A stretch of DNA of 64,000 bases from JADLHS01 sp964539515. Lineage in GTDB: Bacteria > Verrucomicrobiota > Verrucomicrobiia > Limisphaerales > JADLHS01. The position numbers and the translations under genes are program-made. The DNA is taken from positions 1 through 64,000 of the forward strand of contig CAZIJO010000005.1 in assembly GCA_964539515.1 (NCBI GenBank), given 5' to 3'. Of this stretch, positions 1-8,712 are shown piece by piece. The stretch's first letter is position 1. Every line of letters begins with the position of its first letter. A model generated the notes under the pieces. It did no database searches. It was not told the DNA's origin and saw only the letters and a program-made list of their open reading frames with translations.

Positions 1-305
1 GGCGCCGAGCTTGCCGGACTGGCCGAGAAGAAAGGCGCCATCCTCGCCTTCGAGGGCTCGTCATCGCCGCGATCGTAGGTCGAGTAATAATAGGGCGTGT
101 ACGCCTCGAACTCGGCGGCGCAGGTATCCACCAGCCGATAGCTCGGCACGAGGCCGAGTTGTTTGCGTTCGGCCCGGATGGCCTCTTCGGTGGTCCCGGT
201 CAAATGGGCGATCTGCCGGTCGGAGAAACCGAGGGACTTGGCTTTGGTGAACAATTCTTGATTCATTTCCACTTCGAAATCCTGCAAAGTAAGCCCGATG
301 AACAT
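1..305 (-). CDS. carB: Carbamoyl-phosphate synthase large chain, C-terminal section (partial, runs off window)
   Basis: The reverse strand encodes the carB oligomerisation segment: an LGFSDRQIAHLTG helix pair followed by the signature VDTCAAEFEAYTPYYYSTYD, which in one-piece CarB (about 1070 residues) sits near residue 510-530. CarB makes carbamoyl phosphate from bicarbonate, ATP and glutamine-derived ammonia for pyrimidine and arginine synthesis. The reading frame has an ATG at 305 (MFIGLTLQDF) and another at 266 (MNQELF); no amino-terminal ATP-grasp half lies upstream, where a divergent hydrolase gene begins instead. This matches organisms in which carB is split into two genes, the second starting just before this domain, but truncation by rearrangement is not excluded. 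The linker after YYYSTYD (about 20 residues to the window edge) is low-complexity. Family call firm; split-gene status inferred. Confidence 0.85.
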   Translation of the reverse strand, partial: MFIGLTLQDFEVEMNQELFTKAKSLGFSDRQIAHLTGTTEEAIRAERKQLGLVPSYRLVDTCAAEFEAYTPYYYSTYDRGDDEPSKARMAPFFSASPASSA

Positions 306-336
306 TCGACTGGCAAGCTTGCCGTGGCAAAATCGT

Positions 337-1449
337 ATGTCGTCGTGCGCCCCTTTGGTTTTCCTGCTGGCTGGTCTGGGTGGTGTTGGGATGTCTCCCG
401 CCGCAACCAGCGACGCGCCGGCCGGCGCGGGGTCGCGACTCCCCCGAACCAATCTGCTCGTTTATCACGGTCACGGTGGCGAGGTGCGGCCGGTCAAATC
501 GGTTTCCGACTGGCAAAAGCGCCGCGCGGAAATTGTGCGCGGTTTCGAGCAAATCGCCGGTTCGTTGCCGGGACGCGAACGCCGCTGCCGGTTGGACCTG
601 CGGGTGGAGCTGAGCACGGACTACGGCAGCTACGAACGACAGCTCATTTCGTACGCCACCGAGCCCGGGTCCCGCGTGCCGGCGTACTTGCTCGTCCCGA
701 AAGTTGCGCTGGCGGCGCAGACCAAAACTCCCGCCGTCCTCTGCCTTCACCCCACCGACATGGAATACGGTCATCGCGTGACGGTCGAAAAAATGCGGGA
801 CTACTACCGGGCCTACGCCCATGACCTGGCGGAAAGAGGCTTCGTGGCGCTGGCGCCGGCGTATCCGGTGATGGCGAATTATCAGCCGGACCTGAAGGCG
901 CTGGGATGGCCGAGCGGCACGCTAAAAGCCGTTTGGGACAACATGCGTGGCCTCGATCTGCTCGACTCGCTGTCCTATGTCCGACGCGGGGAATATGGCG
1001 TCATTGGCCACTCGCTCGGCGGGCACAACGCGATTTATACCGCCGTCTTCGATCCCCGAATCAAGGTCATCGTTTCCAGCTGCGGTTTCGATTCGTTTCT
1101 CGATTACTACAACGGCGACCCGGCGAACTGGCAGCCCGAACGCGGTTGGTGTCAGACGCGTTACATGCTGAGGCTGGCGGAGTATCGCGGGCGGCTGCCG
1201 GAAATCCCGTTCGATTTCCATGAACTCCTCGGCGCCCTGGCCCCGCGGCCGGTCTTTGTGAATGCTCCGCTGAATGACTCCAATTTCCAGGCGCGCAGCG
1301 TGGATGAAATCGTCGCGACGGCCGCGGCCGTCTACCGGCTTTACGGCAAGGAGGAAGCACTGGAAGTGGCGCATCCGGCAACCGGGCATGACTTTCCGGA
1401 AGCGGAGCGCGAGCGGGCTTATCAACTATTGGCGGCCAAACTGCGATAG
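337..1449 (+). CDS. Exported alpha/beta hydrolase (dienelactone-hydrolase-like)
   Basis: About 370 residues. The chosen ATG at 337 opens directly into a signal peptide (SSCAPLVFLLAGLGG); an in-frame ATG at 298 would add 13 residues and overlap the divergent carB start. The mature part has an alpha/beta-hydrolase core: strand AVLCLHPTD, the nucleophile elbow GHSLGGH, a late strand PVFVNAPLNDSNF carrying candidate acidic residues, and a terminal histidine in PATGHDFPEAER. This architecture resembles prolyl-oligopeptidase or dienelactone-hydrolase relatives that cleave esters, often acetyl or feruloyl groups on polysaccharides, outside the cytoplasm. The next gene is co-directional about 140 bp downstream. 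Substrate not predictable. Confidence 0.8.
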   Translation: MSSCAPLVFLLAGLGGVGMSPAATSDAPAGAGSRLPRTNLLVYHGHGGEVRPVKSVSDWQKRRAEIVRGFEQIAGSLPGRERRCRLDLRVELSTDYGSYERQLISYATEPGSRVPAYLLVPKVALAAQTKTPAVLCLHPTDMEYGHRVTVEKMRDYYRAYAHDLAERGFVALAPAYPVMANYQPDLKALGWPSGTLKAVWDNMRGLDLLDSLSYVRRGEYGVIGHSLGGHNAIYTAVFDPRIKVIVSSCGFDSFLDYYNGDPANWQPERGWCQTRYMLRLAEYRGRLPEIPFDFHELLGALAPRPVFVNAPLNDSNFQARSVDEIVATAAAVYRLYGKEEALEVAHPATGHDFPEAERERAYQLLAAKLR

Positions 1450-1592
1450 CCTGTTCAAGACCAGAACCCGCGGGGTGGATAACGAACTTCACGGGCGGGC
1501 AAATTCAGACACCACGCACCTACGGGAGACAGACCCGGCAAGGCTCGGAAAAAATCGTGCATCACGTTTCGCACAAGCCTTATGCTGGTCCG

Positions 1593-2756
1593 ATGAATTA
1601 CCTGAGGGGCATGGGATTAGTTGTGGCATGGTCCGTCGCCCTCTGGGCTCGAGCCGACAGTGAACTGGTTTGCTTTGCAACCCGGGTCGAGGCCGGAGCG
1701 GCGGGGGCGGTCGCGTGTTCCGCGCGAACTCTGGTCTACACCAGCCAGTTGATGGGCGACGCGGCATTGCCCGTCTCCCAACAGGCAAGTTCACTTCTCG
1801 CCCGGATGAAAACCCTGCTGCGTGATGCCGGCCACGGCGAAGCGCAGCCCCTCCGCTTGGAATGGGTCCTGAGCCAGGGGGCTGCCGCACGGGATATTGA
1901 ACACGCCATGCAGAGGGAATTTAGCGGACGGCACAAGCCTGCGACGAGCTTGGTCCAAGGCGGCATTGGCCCGGCAGGCATTGGCTATGCCCTCAATGGC
2001 ATCTATGCGCTCCCGGCAACGGCCAAGCCGGTAAAGGTTGAGGTGAAGCCGGTCGGCCAGGCATGTGTCGCTACCTTGCCCGCGGGCGGCACCACTTATG
2101 TGTCCGGGCAGTCGGAGCAAGGTCGGAACACCAAAGAGTCCGCGTTGCTCACCCTGCGCAGTCTGATGCGCACCCTGGCTTTCTTGAAACTTGGCCGGGA
2201 TGAGGTTGTGCAGTTCAAAGTCTTCCTGCAACCCATCGCCGAGAAGGACGCAGTGTTGGCCGCGCTGGAGGAGATTTATGAACGCAGGCCGGCGGTGCCG
2301 CCAGTGGTGTTCGTCGAATGGCTGGGGCAACCTTCACTGGAGATTGAGCTGGTGGCGGCTAGTTCACCGCCGGCGGGTGCGCCAACCATCGAGTATCTAA
2401 CCCCGCCAGGCATGACCACCCCGACCGTTTATTGCCGCGTCGTCCGGGTGAACTCGCCCGGCCGCATATTCTTCTCAACGCTTACCGTGGACACGATCGG
2501 GGACGCCAATGCACAAGCGGAAGACCTGTTCGGCCAACTGGCCCGGTTGCTTTCCGTCACCGGTAGCAGCTTTGAACATCTGGCCAAGGCCACGTACTAT
2601 GTGAGCGATGATGCCGCGAGCAAGGCTCTCAACGAACTGCGTCCGCGCTTCTACAATCCCCAACGCCCGCCGGCCGCCTCGAAAGCCACGGTCCTTGGTA
2701 CCGCCGTGCCCGGACGAACCCTGGCGCTGGATATGATCGCGGTCCCGGTGCCTTAG
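1593..2756 (+). CDS. Secreted protein with three tandem Rid (YjgF/RidA)-like domains
   Basis: The protein (about 387 residues from ATG 1593) starts with a signal peptide (MNYLRGMGLVVAWSVALWARA). Three segments each follow the Rid fold pattern of a start strand, a 'TSQ/SGQ/STL' turn, a long helix and a 'V-V-Y/L' strand: roughly residues 25-150 (LVYTSQLMGDAALP), 155-270 (TTYVSGQSEQGRNTKESAL) and 280-387 (RIFFSTLTVDTIGDANAQAEDL). Classical RidA is a single-domain cytosolic trimer that hydrolyses reactive imines; a trimer-like set fused in one exported chain is unusual. No canonical catalytic arginine is recognisable in all three repeats, so it may be a binding or structural version. An upstream in-frame ATG at 1557 is possible but spoils the signal peptide. 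Confidence 0.7.
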   Translation: MNYLRGMGLVVAWSVALWARADSELVCFATRVEAGAAGAVACSARTLVYTSQLMGDAALPVSQQASSLLARMKTLLRDAGHGEAQPLRLEWVLSQGAAARDIEHAMQREFSGRHKPATSLVQGGIGPAGIGYALNGIYALPATAKPVKVEVKPVGQACVATLPAGGTTYVSGQSEQGRNTKESALLTLRSLMRTLAFLKLGRDEVVQFKVFLQPIAEKDAVLAALEEIYERRPAVPPVVFVEWLGQPSLEIELVAASSPPAGAPTIEYLTPPGMTTPTVYCRVVRVNSPGRIFFSTLTVDTIGDANAQAEDLFGQLARLLSVTGSSFEHLAKATYYVSDDAASKALNELRPRFYNPQRPPAASKATVLGTAVPGRTLALDMIAVPVP

Positions 2757-2808
2757 CCGGTGGAATCGATAACGTCCGGTTGTTCACCGCGCGGTCAGTG
2801 ACCGATCC

Positions 2809-4164
2809 TCATATGTTGCCCAGGTCAGCACGGTTCTCATAGACCTTGAGAATGGCATCCGCGATGTCGTCCATGTCCGCCCGGGTGCCAAGGAGGGGGC
2901 CGGAGGCCCAGATCATCACCATTTCTTCGCAGACCCGGTCGCAATTCGGACAACTCATCTCCTCCCGAAACTGTTCGAGCCGGCGGGCCGAGAACGTCTT
3001 TTGGTAAGCCTTGTTCATCCGGATGTGATCAACCCACGGCTCGCGATGCAGACCCCGCTCGATGTACGGGCTGAGACTGACCCCTTCCGCTTCCATCGCC
3101 TTGAGGAACTGACTGCGTGTTGCCCCGTTGAAATGATCCTGCTGGTAGCTCATCGCGTACAGATAGAAGGAGCCGCTCATTGTGCCCTCGTAGAGCTTCT
3201 GCGGGACGATGCCCGGACATCCGCGCAGCTTCGCGGTGAGATACGCTGCATTTTGATTCCGGCGAACAAACCGATCCTGGGCGCCGGCCAATTGCGCCAA
3301 CAGCACCGCGGCTTCGAACTCGTTCATCCGGTATTTCGGGCCGATTACTTCGGTGCGGCCCCGACGGGAAGTCCCGTGATTGTGAACGGTGTAGCATTTG
3401 TCCATCAGTTCTTCGTCGTCTCCAATGATCGCGCCGCCTTCGCCGCAAGCGATCGTCTTGCTGCTTTGAAAGCTGAAACACCCCAGCGGCGCGATCGTCC
3501 CCAGTTTTTTTCCCTGATACTCGGACAAGTGCGCCTGGGCGGCGTCTTCGATCACGGCCAGATTGTGCTGTCTGGCAATCGTCATGATGCGCTCGAGGTG
3601 GCAGGGTTGGCCCATCATGTGGACCGGCATTATCGCCCGGGTGTTTGCCGTGATCCGCTTTTTCACATCCTCCGGGTCGAGTTGGTAGGCCGCCCGGTCC
3701 AGATCCGCGAGGACCGGCAGGGCGCGCGCGGACAGGATGGCCGCAATGGTGCCGGGATCGGTGTACGGCGAAGTGATGACCTCGTCCCCCGCACCGATGC
3801 CCAGGGCTTCCACACAGGTGTGCAGCGCCTGCGTGCCGGAACCGGTCGCGACACAGAAACGGGAACCCAGCAGTCGGGCATATTCCTTTTCGAAAGTAGG
3901 GACCGTGCCGGAAGTCGATTGGATGCGGCACCAAATCCCGCTCCGGGTGGTCTTCACGACCGCATCCACGATCTGATCATCCACATAAGGCCAGGCGGGC
4001 CACGATTTGTTTTTTCGCACGGGTTCGCCGCCGAGGATGGCAAGCTTGCCGGCTTTCCTGGCAACGTCTGCATAGGCCGGCAGGTTCGTGGCCGCCAGCG
4101 CCCCCAACGAACTGGCGGAGGCCGCCGCAATGAACTGACGTCGGGTGAGGTTGTGCTTTTTCAT
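2809..4164 (-). CDS. Tat-exported DegT/DnrJ/EryC1/StrS-family PLP aminotransferase
   Basis: From ATG 4164 the protein (451 residues) begins with a twin-arginine signal, MKKHNLTRRQFIAAASASS, then an alanine-rich h-region. The body is a DegT/StrS aminotransferase: ATGSGTQALHT phosphate-binding region, VIEDAAQAHLSEYQGKK with the PLP-ring aspartate, and SFQSSKTIACGEGG with the Schiff-base lysine (Lys236), so catalytic residues are intact. Cytosolic relatives transfer amino groups to keto-sugars. Tat export is consistent with cofactor loading before secretion. It is last in a minus-strand operon: 7 bp separate it from the beta-propeller gene. A paralogue (7061-8413) opens the same operon. A longer start at 4299 exists but would bury the Tat motif. 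Confidence 0.85.
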   Translation of the reverse strand: MKKHNLTRRQFIAAASASSLGALAATNLPAYADVARKAGKLAILGGEPVRKNKSWPAWPYVDDQIVDAVVKTTRSGIWCRIQSTSGTVPTFEKEYARLLGSRFCVATGSGTQALHTCVEALGIGAGDEVITSPYTDPGTIAAILSARALPVLADLDRAAYQLDPEDVKKRITANTRAIMPVHMMGQPCHLERIMTIARQHNLAVIEDAAQAHLSEYQGKKLGTIAPLGCFSFQSSKTIACGEGGAIIGDDEELMDKCYTVHNHGTSRRGRTEVIGPKYRMNEFEAAVLLAQLAGAQDRFVRRNQNAAYLTAKLRGCPGIVPQKLYEGTMSGSFYLYAMSYQQDHFNGATRSQFLKAMEAEGVSLSPYIERGLHREPWVDHIRMNKAYQKTFSARRLEQFREEMSCPNCDRVCEEMVMIWASGPLLGTRADMDDIADAILKVYENRADLGNI

Positions 4165-4171
4165 CGGATGA

Positions 4172-5542
4172 TTACAAATGGGGTCGCACCGCGAACAAGT
4201 CCGTGCGCACCTGGTTGCCGGTTTTGATTCGCCCCAGCGAATAGACCGTGCCGTCCCTGCCCACGGCGATGGAGTTGACGTAGAGTGGGCGTTCACCATT
4301 TTCGTAGAACACGGCGCCGTGGTCGGTATACCGGCCGGTCGGAATATCCCAGGTGATCAAGTGCAAGTTTTCGAGTCCTTTCGCCTCCCCCATCGCCGTG
4401 GTGGCTTTGCCGGCCACCCGTTTGCCATTGGCGTAAATCGGGCCGCCCGTCATGTAGTAAATCGTGTTGGCATCCGGTCCGGAAGCGAAGCCGAGATAGC
4501 CATAACTGAACTGGTCGAACATGCCGGTGCGTTTCGAAGGTTCGGAGGTGATCCGGTCGAGGACCTCGATGCGCTCGGCGCGGGGATCGTAGCGGAATAG
4601 GTAACCGGAGTTGCCATGCACGGCGTATATCATCTGGTCGCTTGCCCGCCAGAACGTCTGCCGCCAGTTGTAACCCATGTGACCCGGCGAAGCCGGATCA
4701 TACAGTCCGAAGTAGTCCTTTTTCATGTCCTCGGCCGCGACGGGCGCCACGGTGTCGGTGTCGGCCCGATATCGCAGAATGGTGCCCTCCGCCGTGGTGA
4801 AATAGGCCGAGCCGTCGTCCTGGTTGACGGCGATGGAACGGCACACGGTGCGATACGCGGCCCCCTTGCCGTTCTCCCCTTCGGCGCACATTTTTCCGAA
4901 GTTCTTCCATGACTTCGCCGCCAGGTCGTACCGGAAGAACATTCCGCTGGGCCAGGTGAGACCAAACATGCGGCCCCGGCGCGGGTCCATGCTCGTTGCC
5001 AATACGCCTTCGCGGTCCGGCACAATCCCGAAATCCTCGAACTTCCCCGATTTCAAATCGTAGGCCAGAAGGTGTCCGCCGGGGTATTCCTTGTAACCCG
5101 GCGGCGGGATGCCCATCTTCTCCATGCCTTCCACAATGCTGTAAACCCCCACATGCGTGGAGAAATAGAGCCGCCCATTCGCCTCGACGAAATTCACGTG
5201 GCTCTTGCCTTGCGGAATGGTCTTCAACCCTTTTTCGCCGCACGCTTCCGTGAGATCGCCCACCTGTTGAATCATCTGCGTCTTCGGGTTGAAGCAAAAC
5301 ATCTTCGCGCCAACGTCAATGTTCTCGGAACTGAGGACGTAATAAATATTGCCGTCGCTGGCGGTGCCCATGCCATTGTAGGTATCATGAGCGAGCGGAA
5401 AGCCGGAGTCGTAGGTCTTGGCGGTGAGCTTTTTGCCGGTGTATGAATTGCCGTTTGGGAGCAGCAGTGGCTGTGCGGGCGCCGCGGCGAGAGCCAACAG
5501 TCCCGGCACCAGCAGCAGGGGAATCGTGCGCGGTGTTTTCAT
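4172..5542 (-). CDS. Secreted beta-propeller protein
   Basis: 456 residues with a Sec signal peptide (RTIPLLLVPGLLALAAAPAQP). The rest is built of repeating strand-rich units, for example DGNIYYVLSS, NGRLYFSTHVGVYSI, GGHLLAYDLKSGKFEDFG and DGTVYSLGRI, typical of 6- to 8-bladed propellers (SMP-30/gluconolactonase or quinoprotein-like). No catalytic set is recognisable. It lies between a Gfo/Idh-like oxidoreductase (12 bp upstream) and a DegT-type enzyme (7 bp downstream) in one operon, suggesting a role in the same periplasmic sugar pathway, perhaps substrate binding or lactone handling. Function inferred only from fold and context. Confidence 0.7.
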   Translation of the reverse strand: MKTPRTIPLLLVPGLLALAAAPAQPLLLPNGNSYTGKKLTAKTYDSGFPLAHDTYNGMGTASDGNIYYVLSSENIDVGAKMFCFNPKTQMIQQVGDLTEACGEKGLKTIPQGKSHVNFVEANGRLYFSTHVGVYSIVEGMEKMGIPPPGYKEYPGGHLLAYDLKSGKFEDFGIVPDREGVLATSMDPRRGRMFGLTWPSGMFFRYDLAAKSWKNFGKMCAEGENGKGAAYRTVCRSIAVNQDDGSAYFTTAEGTILRYRADTDTVAPVAAEDMKKDYFGLYDPASPGHMGYNWRQTFWRASDQMIYAVHGNSGYLFRYDPRAERIEVLDRITSEPSKRTGMFDQFSYGYLGFASGPDANTIYYMTGGPIYANGKRVAGKATTAMGEAKGLENLHLITWDIPTGRYTDHGAVFYENGERPLYVNSIAVGRDGTVYSLGRIKTGNQVRTDLFAVRPHL

Positions 5543-5554
5543 AAATGAGCGGGT

Positions 5555-7030
5555 TCAGCGGCTGGGGGGCACGGGCTGCGGCTGGCGGGCTAGCTGCACG
5601 CCCATGGTGGTCACATGGTATTTGGCCAGCATGTTTGGCCGCTCCCAGGCCGGCACGAGCTTCGGATTGCCGACGTATTCGAGAAACCGGCGAACGACGA
5701 GCGCGAAATGGGCCTCGTGGCTGACGCGCAAGACCCCGGGAATCTCCAGCCGGATACCAGCGGGTTCGTCGCGCACCTCCAGCCCCGGGTAATCGACTTG
5801 CAGCGCGGCCACGCGCTTGCGAACCGCCGCCAGCACCCCGGCGGCTTGTTCCGGCCGATTCGGCAGCACATAAATTTCACGCCGATAATCCTGCTCCCGG
5901 CCCTGCCGGATTTCCACGCGCGACGTCTCACCCTGAAACACGGCAAAATCATGGTCCTTCACTCCCGGTGGGGCTTCGAAGTCCCATTTGACCTCCAGTC
6001 TTACCTGGACCCCGCGCACGGTGTAGCTGACGGTATTGTTGCAGAAATAGGGCAACGAATTGTTCACCACGCTCGCCCGCAAGAAATCAGGAAACTCGCC
6101 AATGCCCGTCACTTGCTTGAATTGCTCGCGCGTGAGTGTTGTTGGCCAGCGGGCCCCGCGCAGGACCTGAATTTCCTGGTTGACGTCGATTGCCTGTTCG
6201 GGAAACAGAATCCACGGCACGATGTCCACCAAGTGCGTGCCCACGTCCGTCAGGCCTTCGCCTTGCTGCGCGATGTCGAAGAACCAGGTCGGGCGCAGAT
6301 TCGGCACCCCGCCAACCTCCTTGAACAGGTAATGCACGCTCTCGATCTGAACCGCCGGCCGCTCCACCGATCCCCTCTGGCGTTCGCCAAACACTGCCCG
6401 GTCATTGACCAGCGCCCGGGCGAGCAGGAACGTGATTTCGAACCGCTCCGTCATCGCGTCCCCTGCGGCCACCCCTGCGGCCTCCGCTTCTTTGAGCGCC
6501 GCACCCAGTTTTGGCAGGTCGCCCACTTCAATTACCCACGGCTTGTCCGCGAGCACGGGCAGTCGGCGGCCCACAATCTTCCCAATGCGATCGATCTTTC
6601 CGCGGTTTCTGCCGGAAAGCACCACCAGGCCTTCGCGGCGTTCCGTCAGCATTCGCTCGAAAAAATCCGGCCCGGTGTGGACCTCGAGTTGCCAACGCGT
6701 TGGGTTATCGTGCCGGAGATTAAACTGGGCGACGCGGTTTAGATGCGCGGTCAGGTCCGGGCCCAACGGGGCATACACGTGAACCTTATCGGAAATCCCC
6801 GGCAGCATCTCCCGCTGGAACAACGCGGCGTGGAAATGACCGGGGTCGAGCGTGATGAGCGTGAGGTCGCCGCCGATGGCGGGGAGCGTGCAGAAAGCCA
6901 GCGGAAGCAGGCCGCTTCGCAGCCAAAGCCGCCGCAAGCGAGGCAACACTCCGGCGGGCTCCAAGATTGAACCCGGAGCTGGTTCGTTTCGGAGCCCTCG
7001 CTTGCTGGCAATCTCGAGAATTGCTTTCAT
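5555..7030 (-). CDS. Gfo/Idh/MocA-like putative oxidoreductase (Oxidoreduct_C type)
   Basis: 491 residues. The sequence TLITLDPGHFHAALFQ is the characteristic opening of a Gfo/Idh-related family with a dedicated C-terminal domain, usually exported and annotated as putative oxidoreductase. A classical GxGxxG nucleotide motif is not evident; a ADKPWVIE segment corresponds to the family 'EKP' loop and LTDVGTHLVDIVPWILFP to the substrate-side helix with GTH. A hydrophobic stretch (LRSGLLPLAFCTLPAIGG, about residues 37-54) behind an arginine-rich leader looks like a signal, so the true start may be internal to the long N-terminus. Second gene of the operon led by the DegT-type gene at 8413 (30 bp gap); probably oxidises or dehydrates a sugar derivative outside the cytoplasm. 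Confidence 0.75.
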   Translation of the reverse strand: MKAILEIASKRGLRNEPAPGSILEPAGVLPRLRRLWLRSGLLPLAFCTLPAIGGDLTLITLDPGHFHAALFQREMLPGISDKVHVYAPLGPDLTAHLNRVAQFNLRHDNPTRWQLEVHTGPDFFERMLTERREGLVVLSGRNRGKIDRIGKIVGRRLPVLADKPWVIEVGDLPKLGAALKEAEAAGVAAGDAMTERFEITFLLARALVNDRAVFGERQRGSVERPAVQIESVHYLFKEVGGVPNLRPTWFFDIAQQGEGLTDVGTHLVDIVPWILFPEQAIDVNQEIQVLRGARWPTTLTREQFKQVTGIGEFPDFLRASVVNNSLPYFCNNTVSYTVRGVQVRLEVKWDFEAPPGVKDHDFAVFQGETSRVEIRQGREQDYRREIYVLPNRPEQAAGVLAAVRKRVAALQVDYPGLEVRDEPAGIRLEIPGVLRVSHEAHFALVVRRFLEYVGNPKLVPAWERPNMLAKYHVTTMGVQLARQPQPVPPSR

Positions 7031-7060
7031 CCTCGCCGCCTCCCGATTGAATTTTAGCGG

Positions 7061-8413
7061 CTACGCCTTCGCCAGGTCGCCCGCGTGCTTTTGAATCTTC
7101 CGGACCGCATCGGCAATCTGTTCCATCTCCGCGCGCGGGCCGAGCAGCATGTTTTGCGTGAACCAAACGGCTTCGCCGCAGAGCTTTTCGTTTTGCGGGC
7201 AGGCACGATTTTGCTCCAGCCAGTGTTTCATGCGTTTCTCGCCGTAAACTTTCAGAAAGTGCTGGTTCCGGGCGAGGCTGGTTACGTAATTGTCCTGGTT
7301 CAGCGCGCCGTAGCCGCTGGAGCCGGGCACCCCTTCGCTGCCCAAGGCCGCCAGGAATTTCGCGCGATCAAGTCCGGCGAACCGCGTTTTGTCATAGCGG
7401 AACATGTAGAGATGGTAGGCGCTGCGAGTGACTCCCGCGTAAAGCTTGGCCGCTTGGATGCCCGGGATTTCATGCAACAGCTGCGTCAGATAATTCGCGT
7501 TTGCCGTGCGGCGATTGGTCTGATCGATTACGCGCGCGAGCTGGGCCAACAGGAGGTTGCCTTGGAACTCGGACAGTCGCAGATTCGAACCACGCGTGCC
7601 GGAATACGCAAAGTTGTAGCCACTGGCTTGTTTGGCCCGGCCTTGGTTATGGAAGTTGTAACAGTTCTCGGCGAACTCCTTGTCATCGGTGAGCACCGCC
7701 CCTCCTTCCCCGGAGGTGAGATTCTTGCTGGCCTGAAAACTGAAGCAGCCCGCCAGCCCCCAGGTGCCGACTTTCTTTCCGCGCCATTCTGCCAGATGCG
7801 CCTGGCAGGCATCCTCGATCACGGGAATTTTGTGCTTCCGGCTGACCTCCATGATGATGTCAAGATCCGCCGGCGAACCGCCGATATGCACCGGCATGAT
7901 CGCTTTGGTTTCCCGGGTGATCGCCGCCTCGATCTTGCTCGCGTCGATTTGGAAACTCTCAATGTCGGAATCGACAAATATGGGGAGCGCGTAATTCAAC
8001 ACGACGGCGTTATAGGTCGCGACGAATGTGTAGGGCGGGATGATGACCTCGTCGCCCGGGCCGATGTCCAAAGCCCCGAGCGCCGTGGTGAGCGCACTGG
8101 TGCCACAGGAAGTCGCCAGGCAATGCTTCGCGCCGGTCACCTTTCTGTACGCGTCCTCGAAGGTTGCCACCGCGCTGCCGTTGCCGCGAAACCACTTCCC
8201 GCTGCGCAATGTCTCCAGCAGCGCCTGCTCCTCGGTCTGATCGAACACCGGCCACGCCGGGAATGTGCCGGGGTGGGATTTGACGCCGCCCAGGCCGGCG
8301 GGTTTTCCGTCCGCGGCGGCGGCCCGTACTAAGTTGGGAAAACCGAATGCGAGTCCGCTTCCCGCGATGGATGTGGCGCTGATGAAATCCCGACGATTCA
8401 TTCCTGGGTTCAT
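7061..8413 (-). CDS. Tat-exported DegT/DnrJ/EryC1/StrS-family PLP aminotransferase (second copy)
   Basis: 450 residues. ATG 8413 is chosen because a strong GGAGG (complement of 8421-8425) lies 7 bp upstream and because it gives a compact Tat signal, MNRRDFISATSIAGSG. Family motifs are intact: ATSCGTSALTTAL, VIEDACQAHLAEWRGKK, and SFQASKNLTSGEGG with the Schiff-base lysine (Lys230). It is clearly homologous to the protein at 2809-4164 but well diverged (for example IPPYTFVATYNA here against TSPYTDPGTIAA there), so the two probably act on different substrates or as a heteromer. First gene of a four-gene operon; an inverted repeat at 8453-8482 sits just upstream. The minus-strand leader holds no other gene up to 8712. 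Confidence 0.87.
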   Translation of the reverse strand: MNPGMNRRDFISATSIAGSGLAFGFPNLVRAAAADGKPAGLGGVKSHPGTFPAWPVFDQTEEQALLETLRSGKWFRGNGSAVATFEDAYRKVTGAKHCLATSCGTSALTTALGALDIGPGDEVIIPPYTFVATYNAVVLNYALPIFVDSDIESFQIDASKIEAAITRETKAIMPVHIGGSPADLDIIMEVSRKHKIPVIEDACQAHLAEWRGKKVGTWGLAGCFSFQASKNLTSGEGGAVLTDDKEFAENCYNFHNQGRAKQASGYNFAYSGTRGSNLRLSEFQGNLLLAQLARVIDQTNRRTANANYLTQLLHEIPGIQAAKLYAGVTRSAYHLYMFRYDKTRFAGLDRAKFLAALGSEGVPGSSGYGALNQDNYVTSLARNQHFLKVYGEKRMKHWLEQNRACPQNEKLCGEAVWFTQNMLLGPRAEMEQIADAVRKIQKHAGDLAKA

Positions 8414-8452
8414 GATGATGCCTCCCGATGCGTTTGGCCGATAGGCTGCCAT

Positions 8453-8482
8453 ATCATGTTAGTGAATTACTGCTAGCATGAT
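8453..8482. promoter_or_regulatory. Imperfect palindrome, candidate operator of the DegT operon
   Basis: Two 10-bp arms, atcatgttag and ctagcatgat, are inverted repeats with one mismatch and a 10-bp spacer. The centre is about 54 bp upstream of the ATG at 8413. On the minus strand a -35-like TTGACG lies at the distal edge, so a bound regulator would overlap the promoter. The size and symmetry fit a helix-turn-helix repressor site (LacI or GntR style), but no such regulator is encoded in the window. Confidence 0.45.
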
Positions 8483-8712
8483 TGTTCGTCAAACTAATTA
8501 TCTGGCGCGGATTGGCCCCCGGTGAGGTTCAGCCCTGGTAGGGGCGAGTGCTTACCGTCAGCTGGGTTTGCTCCAAACGTCAAGCTCCGGCTTGATTGAG
8601 CTCCGCGTGAGTTGTCCGGGTTCTTGAATCGCAAGTGGATAGGCGGGCATGGCGGTCGCCCGTTTTCAAATTCGTTTTTACAACAACTCGAATGGAAATG
8701 ACTTGCGCTTGC

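Noticed and set aside
8436..8451. Minus-strand TGGCAGCCTATCGGCC before the DegT operon
   Set aside because: The -12 half (CGGCC) is poor and no enhancer-like dyad is present.
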